From Sulfurovum sp. UBA1140 (lineage in GTDB: Bacteria > Campylobacterota > Campylobacteria > Campylobacterales > Sulfurovaceae), in contig DCAF01000023.1 in the NCBI GenBank assembly GCA_002311915.1, forward strand, positions 1 through 13,356: DNA of 13,356 nucleotides, written 5' to 3'. Shown here in pieces: positions 1 to 6,461 of this stretch. The position numbers and the translations under genes were made by a program. The notes under the pieces were generated by a model, which worked only from the letters and a program-made list of their open reading frames with translations, was not told the DNA's origin and did no database searches. Position 1 is the first letter of the stretch. Every line of letters starts with the position of its first letter.

Positions 1-112
1 GCTCTTCTGCGTTTGCTACTGCTTCTTCAACAGTCTCTGCGATAATACCTCTTGGTGTTGGTACACCGTATTTAGCAAAAACCTGTTTTGCCTGATATTC
101 ATGAATATTCAA
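1..112 (-). CDS. sucC: Succinyl-CoA synthetase (ADP-forming) beta subunit, N-terminal part
   Basis: Only the first 37 codons are in the window; the gene continues beyond base 1. The reverse strand reads [20 protein letters not shown], the highly conserved amino end of SucC, the start of its ATP-grasp domain. With SucD the enzyme interconverts succinyl-CoA and succinate with ATP/ADP; in a reductive cycle it would run towards succinyl-CoA. I place the start at TTG (112-110), because AAGGAG (124-119) lies at correct spacing and the family begins MNIHEYQAK. An in-frame ATG at 127-125 would add five residues and put the SD sequence inside the gene. Identification is from sequence motif recognition; sucD is expected downstream but not seen. 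Confidence 0.93.
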   Translation of the reverse strand, partial: MNIHEYQAKQVFAKYGVPTPRGIIAETVEEAVANAEE

Positions 113-145
113 TTGGGACTCCTTCATTTTTTTAAAGTTGAGAAT

Positions 146-151
146 ATTATA
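146..151 (-). promoter_or_regulatory. Probable -10 element for sucC
   Basis: A perfect TATAAT on the reverse strand lies about 34 bases before the TTG start of sucC, which would leave a leader of roughly 27 bases including the AAGGAG site. No convincing -35 box is visible, which is common for vegetative promoters in AT-rich Campylobacterota. Assigned by eye. Confidence 0.45.
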
Positions 152-375
152 CGCTTAAGAGGGATAATATGGAGTTAATCATTATATAATGAGGAGTTAA
201 TTTATCGTAGTTGTTGAATATCTACACATTCATTTTTTTTCATACAATATTTATTCTTGTGAACTACTATTAATACTATTTTTTATGTGTAGAATAGAAA
301 CAGTTTACTTTATTAATCATAAATTTAATTTTTTACTTTATTTTAGTTTATATCAAGTATTCATCAAAAAAATAG

Positions 376-384
376 TGCTATTAT
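376..384 (+). promoter_or_regulatory. Probable extended -10 promoter for the gene at 424
   Basis: TGCTATTAT is an extended -10 (TGn followed by a TATAAT-like hexamer). It sits 40 bases upstream of the ATG at 424 and is preceded by T/A-rich sequence. The leader would include AAGGGA just before the start codon. No -35 hexamer is clear. Confidence 0.45.
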
Positions 385-423
385 ACATACCATAGAAACT
401 AATCAATCAAATAAGGGAAACTT

Positions 424-708
424 ATGTTAAACGATAAACATACTACGGTACTAATGGAAGAGGGCTATATGAGGATACACATTGAGTATACCAATGCAAA
501 ATCTCGTTCTTTAATCTGTGATACCATCGGAGAGGTCGAAAAAGAGTTCGATGTCACCCCAGAAGTATTGCACCGAAGAATTGATACAGATGGGGGTACA
601 TTTAGCATTGAATTTAGTGGTGACGACTACACCTCTACCAGAACCTGTGGTGAATTTATCGAAAGACTATTAAAAAAACTTGATATTCCAAAGTGTGATT
701 ATTTATAA
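424..708 (+). CDS. Small protein of unknown function (94 aa)
   Basis: I do not recognise this protein. The 94-residue product has no signal peptide or membrane segment, so it is probably cytosolic. It is acidic in the middle (G-E-V-E-K-E-F-D-V-T), contains three cysteines (about residues 32, 75 and 91, the last in K-C-D-Y-L at the end) and looks like a compact alpha/beta fold. AAGGGA lies 5-6 bases before the ATG and an extended -10 lies further upstream, so it has its own expression signals. In-frame ATGs at codons 11 and 16 are less well placed. Its stop overlaps the 3' end of the convergent apbE-like gene by 10 bases, with no terminator between, so the two messages would be antisense at their ends. 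Coding status rests on the expression signals, length and plausible composition, not on homology. Confidence 0.7.
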   Translation: MLNDKHTTVLMEEGYMRIHIEYTNAKSRSLICDTIGEVEKEFDVTPEVLHRRIDTDGGTFSIEFSGDDYTSTRTCGEFIERLLKKLDIPKCDYL

Positions 709-1520
709 ATAACCACCAACCTATCGCTTATCAAAACCCTCTGTAGCTGAGTTTTCAACTCTGGCTGAATCATCAATGCTGTAGAGTAAACCCCCGATTC
801 AACAACCAACGAAGAGATAACTGTTGCAGAGATAATCTTGTTCTGTAACGGCTCTTTACCTATAATATGAGAGTAAATTTTATCTTCTATTTTCTGATGT
901 CGTTCATACGAAGCAGAGGTGGTGAGTGCTTGGTTCTTTAATTGAACATGGGTGATATACTCTGTGGGATTGAGGGGGTTTTTAATACCCACACTAAAAG
1001 GCTCTTGGTTGGGCTTGGTTCCTAGTGCATAGATGTCTCCACCAAAATTAATAAGTGCAGACTCAATTTTCTCTTTTTTTAATATTTTTACTGCAAGGTC
1101 AACAGCAAACTCTTTTACAAAACCTCCTAAATCTATTAAAGTATGTGGGTTATCAAATAGTATTCTATTTTTTTTAATTTTAAAATGCTCTGCCCCCACA
1201 AAAGAAATTAGTTCTGCTACCTCATCTTCTAGCTTGGCAATGCTCGTCTCTTTTCTACTAGCAGTGAGTGTTCCCATGGTAATATCAAAAATACCTTTGG
1301 TTCGTGTATGATAACGTTTGGCTCTAATTAGTAAATCTTTGGTCTGAACATCAAGCTGTTCTACTTTTCGCTGGTTAATTTGTGAAAGCAATGAATTAGG
1401 ATTATAAAAATTGTATTTTTGTTCTAAACCTTTAGCCATCTCTAAAATTTTACCAGCAATCTTGCGTGACCTATTGGCATCATCACAAAAAATATGCACT
1501 TCACACGGCGAGGTCATCAC
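699..1520 (-). CDS. ApbE-family FAD:protein FMN transferase, divergent
   Basis: ApbE proteins cleave FAD and attach FMN covalently to Ser/Thr in D-x-x-[ST]-[GS]-A-[TS] motifs of exported redox proteins. Family marks seen: M-T-S-P-C-E-V at the amino end, Y-N-P-N-S-L-L-S-Q-I-N (about 40-50), I-D-L-G-G-F-V-K-E-F-A-V-D (about 129-141), I-N-F-G-G-D-I, T-T-S-A-S-Y-E-R and S-H-I-I-G. Two oddities: the late A-D-A-x-[ST]-T metal-binding motif reads S-G-V-Y-S-T, so the usual Asp is Gly, and H-I-I-D-P has become H-I-I-G-K. Activity is therefore uncertain. At 273 aa it is short for the family because no signal peptide is encoded. The start is GTG 1520 or ATG 1517; neither has a good SD, and in-frame codons upstream (see findings) still look ApbE-like but hold no start. 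It is the last gene of the TlpA-DUF4266-DUF3570 operon, 22 bases after DUF3570. Confidence 0.85.
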   Translation of the reverse strand: MMTSPCEVHIFCDDANRSRKIAGKILEMAKGLEQKYNFYNPNSLLSQINQRKVEQLDVQTKDLLIRAKRYHTRTKGIFDITMGTLTASRKETSIAKLEDEVAELISFVGAEHFKIKKNRILFDNPHTLIDLGGFVKEFAVDLAVKILKKEKIESALINFGGDIYALGTKPNQEPFSVGIKNPLNPTEYITHVQLKNQALTTSASYERHQKIEDKIYSHIIGKEPLQNKIISATVISSLVVESGVYSTALMIQPELKTQLQRVLISDRLVVIYK

Positions 1521-1542
1521 CGTGAATCTGTAGATATGTCGT

Positions 1543-2652
1543 TTAGTATCTATATTTAATCCCTGTTGTTAACATGGTGGCATCTAACCCTGTCGATTGG
1601 GTATAAAACTGCCCACCCAAATTATAACTAATTTTATCATTTTGTCTAAAATCAACACTTAGTTTATAAGTAAAGGCATCAAAATCACTCAATCGTTCAT
1701 CGCTAGAAGCAACCACTTCATTGGTAAAGAAATCTTTTGAACCATTATAAAAATCAGCTTGAGTTTGAGTATAGTAACGTAACCCTGCTCCAAAAGTAAA
1801 CTTCTTATTTAGTTTATAGTAGAAATCATTATTAATTGTATGTGAGCTTATATCCCAATCATCATTATAAAAACGATACCCTAATTGGTAGCTAATATCA
1901 TCGTTTAACATGGTTATGTATTTTATATCCAAACCATAACCCAATCGTGTATCGGGTCGAATTTCATTAACCAATCGGCTATCGGTTTGATAATCTCGAA
2001 CTATCAAACTGTGTGGATTGGTCAAATAACCATCATCCGAAGCCATAAACCCTGCTATTTTTACCGATGATTTGGCATTTAATACCTGTGTAACTCCTGC
2101 TTGAACACTTATACTTTGAGAGGTCTCCTTAGCAGTTGCCCCACTACCTGTGTCATAATCATATAATAAAATCTCATTATAACTGTAAGCCACACCAAGG
2201 CTTAATGAACGGTTGTGTGACGCATCGGTATAGTGCATATACTCAAGCGAAAGGGTTTTAGAATCAAAATCACTCTCTCGTGAGTAGTCAACTCCTGTAT
2301 AGAGTTCATCTCTATTCTCAAATCGAGTGGTTAAAAGCAGAGAGTAGGCATTTCGCTTCTCATCAAACTCCTGTTTTCCATGGGTATAGTCACCACTATT
2401 GGTGCGACTACTCGCTCCACTACCACTATCAGGCAGATAACTCGGCGTTGCTCCACTTACCGAATCGTGTACAAAGTCTGCTTTAATGGTATAATCGGTA
2501 CCAATGTCATAACTCGCACTAATCGATGGGGCTTTAACACTCACGCGTGAATCGCTTTCATCATATTGAAGATACTCTACGCTCACATAATTTTCAGCCT
2601 GTAGCAGTGCCGAAGCCATAATACACGAAGCAGTTATTTTACTTAATTGCAT
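1543..2652 (-). CDS. DUF3570-type outer-membrane beta-barrel with FMN-acceptor-like motifs
   Basis: Predicted mature protein about 350 aa after a signal peptide (cleavage near L-L-Q-A/E-N-Y). The chain alternates polar and aromatic/hydrophobic residues in many short strands and ends K-Y-R-Y, the terminal aromatic expected for Bam-assembled outer-membrane barrels. I match it to DUF3570 from the overall look and from its neighbours (DUF4266, ApbE, thioredoxin); the family has no established function that I know. It holds three D-x-x-S-G-A-[T/S] motifs (D63-T69, D75-S81, D167-T173 in ATG numbering), the pattern ApbE modifies in RnfG/NqrC-like proteins. The start is ATG 2652: GGGGGAGG, provided by the glycine codons of the preceding gene, lies just upstream. 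A TTG at 2658 would add two residues. The gene overlaps DUF4266 by 10 bases, so translation is probably coupled. Confidence 0.8.
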   Translation of the reverse strand: MQLSKITASCIMASALLQAENYVSVEYLQYDESDSRVSVKAPSISASYDIGTDYTIKADFVHDSVSGATPSYLPDSGSGASSRTNSGDYTHGKQEFDEKRNAYSLLLTTRFENRDELYTGVDYSRESDFDSKTLSLEYMHYTDASHNRSLSLGVAYSYNEILLYDYDTGSGATAKETSQSISVQAGVTQVLNAKSSVKIAGFMASDDGYLTNPHSLIVRDYQTDSRLVNEIRPDTRLGYGLDIKYITMLNDDISYQLGYRFYNDDWDISSHTINNDFYYKLNKKFTFGAGLRYYTQTQADFYNGSKDFFTNEVVASSDERLSDFDAFTYKLSVDFRQNDKISYNLGGQFYTQSTGLDATMLTTGIKYRY

Positions 2653-2864
2653 CCACAACCTCCCCCAGCAATACCACCACCTCCACGTGATGCCTCTTTT
2701 GAAAAATAGACATGTGCTTCAAACTTTTTTACCTCGGGGTGTAGCCCCTCATACTGCATTATATCGATTGCCAAGGTCTCTTTCTCCCATGGTTTTACTG
2801 CTTCTATCATACTACACCCCATAAAAAAGAGTGGTACAGAAAGTAATAGGCTTAACTTTATCAC
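2643..2864 (-). CDS. DUF4266 mini-lipoprotein with Gly-rich CGCN tail
   Basis: A 73-residue lipoprotein. The signal peptide ends in a lipobox-like F-F-M-G-C with lipidation Cys17, followed by V-K-P-W-E-K-E-T-L-A (about 23-32), H-V-Y-F-S-K-E-A-S (51-59) and a tail G-G-G-G-I-A-G-G-G-C-G-C-N (61-73). The P-W-E and C-G-C-N marks are what I know as DUF4266; function is not established. The mature chain is about 57 residues with two closely spaced cysteines at the extreme end, well placed to bind metal, form a disulfide or be acted on by the thioredoxin-like partner (inference). GTG is the start, preceded by AAAGGAGC; it overlaps the tlpA-like stop (GTGA). The glycine codons of its tail also supply the ribosome binding site of the barrel gene. 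Confidence 0.85.
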   Translation of the reverse strand: MIKLSLLLSVPLFFMGCSMIEAVKPWEKETLAIDIMQYEGLHPEVKKFEAHVYFSKEASRGGGGIAGGGCGCN

Positions 2865-3307
2865 TTTAGCTCCTTTAAATCTTTGACAATACGTTCATCA
2901 ATATCCTCAACTGCTCCAAAAATAACATGAATAACTTTACCATTTCTCATATAATAAAGGGCAGGAAAACCTACAGGGTCAAAAGCTTCAACCAACAGTT
3001 TATCTTCATCATAAATAACCCTAAAAGGTAAATTAAGGCTTTTTACAAATGCTTCACCCACTTCCCTTTTGGCATCAACATTAATACCAATGACCTCTAC
3101 CAATTTTTCATTATAGATCTTGCTCACCAAAGGAAGCTCTTTCTTACAAGATTTACACCACGAAGCAAAGAAATCAATCAGATAGATGGTATCGGGTTCC
3201 ATATTAAGTTTTTGAAGAACCACCTTGGTCTGATTCACTTCATTACTTTGGGTTGCCATCAAACCAATGGTTGATAAAAGTAGAGTATAAAACAGTTTTT
3301 TTAACAT
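2861..3307 (-). CDS. TlpA-like periplasmic thioredoxin-fold protein
   Basis: 148 aa. It begins with a lysine-rich amino end and hydrophobic core (about 3-18) that forms a signal peptide or anchor, followed by a thioredoxin fold: I-D-F-F-A-S-W-C-K-S-C-K-K-E-L-P (about 44-59) with the redox-active C-x-x-C at 51/54 and the cis-proline loop V-G-F-P (112-115). It probably reduces or isomerises cysteines of an exported partner; the adjacent lipoprotein with C-G-C is the obvious candidate (inference). It is the first gene of the four-gene operon, with AAAAGGA before the ATG. The stop overlaps the GTG of the DUF4266 gene by 4 bases. Family assignment is firm; the exact partner is not known. No lipobox or partner cyt c biogenesis domain is present. 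Confidence 0.9.
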   Translation of the reverse strand: MLKKLFYTLLLSTIGLMATQSNEVNQTKVVLQKLNMEPDTIYLIDFFASWCKSCKKELPLVSKIYNEKLVEVIGINVDAKREVGEAFVKSLNLPFRVIYDEDKLLVEAFDPVGFPALYYMRNGKVIHVIFGAVEDIDERIVKDLKELK

Positions 3308-3452
3308 GACTTATCCTTTTATATAAAAAATTCTAATGTCAGTATATAATGGAAAAGTTAACCAAGTATGAATTAAAAAAGAAAAAAAAGGAGATAATGA
3401 GCTGGGGAAAGCCCCCCAAACCCATCACAAAGAGGTTTAAAAAACCTAACTT
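3308..3452 (-). other. Gap between mdh and the tlpA-like operon; weak hairpins and A/T tract
   Basis: Just after the mdh stop lies AGGTTT-AAA-AAACCT (3433-3447), a 6-bp stem. Further on is GGGG-AAAG-CCCC (3404-3415), followed on the reverse strand by a T-rich run (3373-3390). Together they may end transcription from mdh, but the T-run starts about 14 bases after the GC stem, so this is not a textbook terminator. The rest (3308-3360) would hold the promoter of the tlpA-like operon; a TATA-like stretch near 3340-3345 is the only candidate I see. Confidence 0.35.
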
Positions 3453-4397
3453 TTAATCAAAAAAACCACCATCACGTAAGATAGCAATATTTTCGTTGAT
3501 GGCTTCAACCGATTTAGCAAACTTCGCTTTGGTATCTTCATCAAACTCAAGTTCAATAATTTTCTCGACACCATTGGCACCAATCACACATGGTACTCCT
3601 ACAGTTACATCGGTATAACCATACTCACCATCAAGCATGGCACAACTTGGAATAACTTTTTCCTCATCACTTAGTATCGCTTCAACCATAAATGAGATGG
3701 CACGACCAGGAGCATAAAATGCTGATGTTTTTAGATATTTTACTATTTCAGCACCACCATTTTTGGTCTTATCAACAACATCAGCAATATCCTCTTTCGA
3801 TAAAATCTGAGTCAAAGGCATACCACCAATACCTGTCACTTCTGGATAAGGTATCATGTTTTCACCATGGTCACCTATGACAATGGCTCTGGTCTGTGAC
3901 GCTCCAAATCCTGTCTTTTTAAAAATTTGATAAGCCATTCTTGAGCTATCCAACGCTCCACCCATACCGATGATACGATTTCTATCCCAACCTGTTACTT
4001 GATGTACCACATAAGTCATCACATCTAAAGGATTAGAGACACAAAGAATAATGGCATTGGGTGAGTATGCTTTAATATGCCCACTTACCTCTTTAACAAT
4101 ACCTGCATTGATGTTAAGTAAATCTGCTCTGGTCATATCTTTTTTTCTAGGAACTCCTGCGGTAATCACCACCACATCACAATCACTTAAATCTTCTGGT
4201 TTAATTGCGGCCCTTACAATCGTACCTCTTGGAGCGTAGTTGGTGGCTTGGGCAATATCTATCGCTTTACCAATCGCTACATCTGGGAAAATATCATAGA
4301 GCAGAATCTCATGACATGTTCCACTCAATGCCAAAGCATACGCTGCACTTGCACCTACGGCTCCTGCTCCTACTATTGCTACTTTTCTTCCTGTCAT
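3453..4397 (-). CDS. mdh: Malate dehydrogenase, LDH-like family, NAD-type
   Basis: Interconverts malate and oxaloacetate. The 314-aa product has the Rossmann motif G-A-G-A-V-G (10-15) and an acidic residue at the end of the second strand (L-L-Y-D35), which selects NAD. The substrate loop G-V-P-R84-K-K-D-M-T-R90 has Arg where lactate dehydrogenases have Gln, so malate is the expected substrate. The catalytic set is L-D150-S-S-R153 and G-D-H177-G. The stretch H-G-E-N-M-I-P-Y-P differs from the commoner H-G-D-T-M-V-P-L, as it does from the paralogue at 8430. I start at ATG 4397 (AAAGGT upstream; M-T-G-R-K-V-A-I-V-G); an upstream in-frame ATG at 4442 lies inside the palindromic repeat and is rejected. 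It lies 88 bases after etfBA, possibly in the same operon. Confidence 0.93.
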   Translation of the reverse strand: MTGRKVAIVGAGAVGASAAYALALSGTCHEILLYDIFPDVAIGKAIDIAQATNYAPRGTIVRAAIKPEDLSDCDVVVITAGVPRKKDMTRADLLNINAGIVKEVSGHIKAYSPNAIILCVSNPLDVMTYVVHQVTGWDRNRIIGMGGALDSSRMAYQIFKKTGFGASQTRAIVIGDHGENMIPYPEVTGIGGMPLTQILSKEDIADVVDKTKNGGAEIVKYLKTSAFYAPGRAISFMVEAILSDEEKVIPSCAMLDGEYGYTDVTVGVPCVIGANGVEKIIELEFDEDTKAKFAKSVEAINENIAILRDGGFFD

Positions 4398-4424
4398 ATT
4401 ATTTACCTTTTGAAATTTTATTAT

Positions 4425-4481
4425 GTAGGGTGGCTTTTCCAACCCACCACTTAAATTGCTGCGTTGAAAACAGCACCCTAC
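4425..4481. repeat. Branched palindromic repeat (REP/MITE-like)
   Basis: Outer arms GTAGGGTG (4425-4432) and CACCCTAC (4474-4481) are perfect 8-bp inverted repeats. Between them are two further hairpins: GGTGG (4429-4433) with CCACC (4444-4448), and TGCTG (4457-4461) with CAGCA (4471-4475). The result is a 57-bp element that could fold into a branched structure in DNA or RNA. GTAGGGTG-type palindromes are a familiar form of short dispersed bacterial repeats, often moved by RAYT-type transposases. Only one copy is in this window, so repetitiveness in the genome is inferred. It fills the gap between etfBA and mdh and could affect mRNA stability or read-through there. Confidence 0.6.
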
Positions 4482-4485
4482 GGAT

Positions 4486-6444
4486 TTATTTTACCTCTAG
4501 TCCAAATGTAAACCCAGCTTTTACCTTTTCGATAAGCACTGGAACCACATCGGTGTAGTCACCCACAATAGCAAAATCAGAATTGCTAAAGATGGTCTCT
4601 TTGGCATTGTTGTTAATCGCTACAATGGTATCCGCCTCTTTCATCCCTGCGATATGCTGAACGGCACCAGAGATACCAATCGCCACATAAACTTTTGGAC
4701 GAACTGTTTTACCTGTTTGACCGATTTGTCGAGCATACTCAGATACACCCTCATCAACCATAACACGACTTGCAGCCCACTCAGCGTTTACGCCTTGTTC
4801 TTTGAGTGCTTCTGCTAAATCTTTAACCAGTTGCATACCATCACTTGTTGTTCCTCTACCACCAGCAACAATAATATCTGCTTCAAATAGACCTTGCATT
4901 CCACCTTCACCAATAACCGTCTCAATGATTTCAGATACGAACTTTGACTCATCTAGTGTTGGTGTAAATGGTGTAATCTTACCTTCTCTGCTATCGTCTC
5001 TATTGGGTACTTCAAATGTTCCTGCTCTTGCAGTTGAAATTTGAGGACAGACAAAACCGATAATGGTTGCCAGTTTAGACTCACCATAAGTTGGTCTTCT
5101 TGACTCTAAGATAGGAGCATAAATAACTTGCTCTTTGGTCTCTTTATTTCGGTGTTTATGCTCACCGATAAGCAGTTGTGTACAGTCGGCTGTTACACCT
5201 GAACCTGCTTTTACCCCAATTCTTGGAGCCAATTCACGTCCTGCTGTGGTCGCTGCAAAGAGTGCAATTTCAGGGTTTCTCTCTTTAATAACTTGTGCAA
5301 AAGTTTCAGAGAATGGCAAAATACGATACTCTTCAAGTCTCTCATCCTCGACCACGATTACCTCATCAGCACCATGTGCAATAAGCTCTTTTGCCAAATC
5401 GCCAACATTCTTACCAATAAGAAGGGTGGTTACGGTTGTTCCCTCTTCTAAAGAGTTAGCCAAGTCTCTTGCAGGTGTCAAAAGCTCTAAAGATGGTCTT
5501 GAAATTTCACCTTTTACTACCTCTGCCCAAGTTAAAACACCAGAAGCACCTTTTCTAAAGTCAATTCTCTTAAGCGTATCATCTACTTTTTTGGCTTTTT
5601 TGGCTTTCTTCTCTTTGACTTCAATGGTATTTTTGCCCTCTGCCATCTGAGCCAAGAGTGCATCAACCAACTCTACTTCATTGTGACCCTCTGCAACTTT
5701 TGCAGGAGCTCTTTCATTTTTGATGGTAGCCACTTTTGATACAATGGTTGGACTTCCATTTTCACCAGGAATTCCAATACCAATAAACTCTGTACTCAAA
5801 TTAACATCATCAATATTTAACATCTTGATTTCAGCTTTTCTAGCTCTAATAGCACCACTTAGAGTCGCTCGTCTTGGATCGATTCCTGTTGGTGTAAAAC
5901 TCATTGCACAAGGAAGAGGTAGGCTCATCATCTGATAACCCCCCTCGATAATTCTCTTGGCATGAACTCTACCATCTACAAAATCAGCTGTTTCGATAAA
6001 GGTTCCCTGTGGAATCCCCATAAATTCAGCAACTTGTGAAGGTACATGGGCTGTATCACCATCAGATGTCTGACGACCTGCCACAATGATAAAGTCCTCA
6101 TCCAAGCCTTTTCCAAAACCTAAATATTTCAACAGATGAGAGATAGCCAAACCAGTAGCATAAGTATCCGAACCACCCAATCTTCTATCACTCAGCAGAT
6201 ACGCCTCATCATAACCCATCGCCAACGCTGCCTCTAGTGAGACGGTAAACGAAGGAGGTCCCATGGAGCATACTATAAGTTTTGCATCAGGGTATTCACT
6301 TTTGATTTGAAGACCAGCTTCCAATCCATATTGACAGTCGATGTTGATAATCGACTTTGCTTTGGTTCTATCCATTAGACCATCATCACCCATTCTCATC
6401 TCAGATGGTAGTGGCACCTGTTTCATTAAACTAATTATTGTCAT
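4486..6444 (-). CDS. Electron transfer flavoprotein, single-chain EtfB-EtfA fusion
   Basis: ETF normally consists of separate beta and alpha chains carrying FAD (plus AMP or a second FAD) and passes electrons between dehydrogenases and ETF:quinone oxidoreductase. Here both are in one 652-aa frame. EtfB/FixA-like residues 1-265 include M-K-Q-V-P, a G-L-M-D-R stretch, G-S-D-T-Y-A-T and V-A-G-R-Q-T-S-D-G-D-T (121-131). A lysine/alanine-rich linker follows (about 276-287, K-E-K-K-A-K-K-A-K-K). EtfA residues 293-652 include V-L-T-W-A-E-V, A-G-R-E-L-A-P-R (401-408), the FAD motifs A-G-G-R-G (527-531), Q-I-G-Q-T-G-K-T-V-R-P (573-583) and G-I-S-G-A-V-Q-H (590-597). G-R-Q-x-x-D-G-D-T resembles FixA/bifurcating-type beta chains more than mitochondrial ones. 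AAGGAG precedes the ATG, 17 bases after the ETF-QO gene. No acyl-CoA dehydrogenase is nearby, so the electron donor is unknown. Confidence 0.93.
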   Translation of the reverse strand: MTIISLMKQVPLPSEMRMGDDGLMDRTKAKSIINIDCQYGLEAGLQIKSEYPDAKLIVCSMGPPSFTVSLEAALAMGYDEAYLLSDRRLGGSDTYATGLAISHLLKYLGFGKGLDEDFIIVAGRQTSDGDTAHVPSQVAEFMGIPQGTFIETADFVDGRVHAKRIIEGGYQMMSLPLPCAMSFTPTGIDPRRATLSGAIRARKAEIKMLNIDDVNLSTEFIGIGIPGENGSPTIVSKVATIKNERAPAKVAEGHNEVELVDALLAQMAEGKNTIEVKEKKAKKAKKVDDTLKRIDFRKGASGVLTWAEVVKGEISRPSLELLTPARDLANSLEEGTTVTTLLIGKNVGDLAKELIAHGADEVIVVEDERLEEYRILPFSETFAQVIKERNPEIALFAATTAGRELAPRIGVKAGSGVTADCTQLLIGEHKHRNKETKEQVIYAPILESRRPTYGESKLATIIGFVCPQISTARAGTFEVPNRDDSREGKITPFTPTLDESKFVSEIIETVIGEGGMQGLFEADIIVAGGRGTTSDGMQLVKDLAEALKEQGVNAEWAASRVMVDEGVSEYARQIGQTGKTVRPKVYVAIGISGAVQHIAGMKEADTIVAINNNAKETIFSNSDFAIVGDYTDVVPVLIEKVKAGFTFGLEVK

Positions 6445-6461
6445 ATTTTTTCTCCTTCTGC

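Larger units (their letters stand above)
113..423. other. Divergent intergenic region, 311 bp, no gene seen
   Basis: This very AT-rich stretch separates sucC (minus) from the small plus-strand gene at 424. I see no coding frame with plausible composition and no RNA gene. It contains promoter-like -10 elements facing both ways (listed separately) and several homopolymer A/T tracts (for example T-runs near 233-240 and A-runs near 366-372) that could bend DNA. A short inverted repeat, GTAG...CTAC (206-209 and 221-224 region), is too weak to name. Confidence 0.6.

Noticed and set aside
4398..4442. Longer mdh start at ATG 4442 (15 extra residues)
   Set aside because: The extra codons lie partly in the palindromic repeat, have no SD, and the family starts just before the Rossmann motif; ATG 4397 has AAAGGT upstream.
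4802..5650. Long plus-strand open frames opposite the EtfB-EtfA fusion
   Set aside because: Ser/Pro/Leu-rich antisense shadows produced by the codon bias of the real gene; no start signals.
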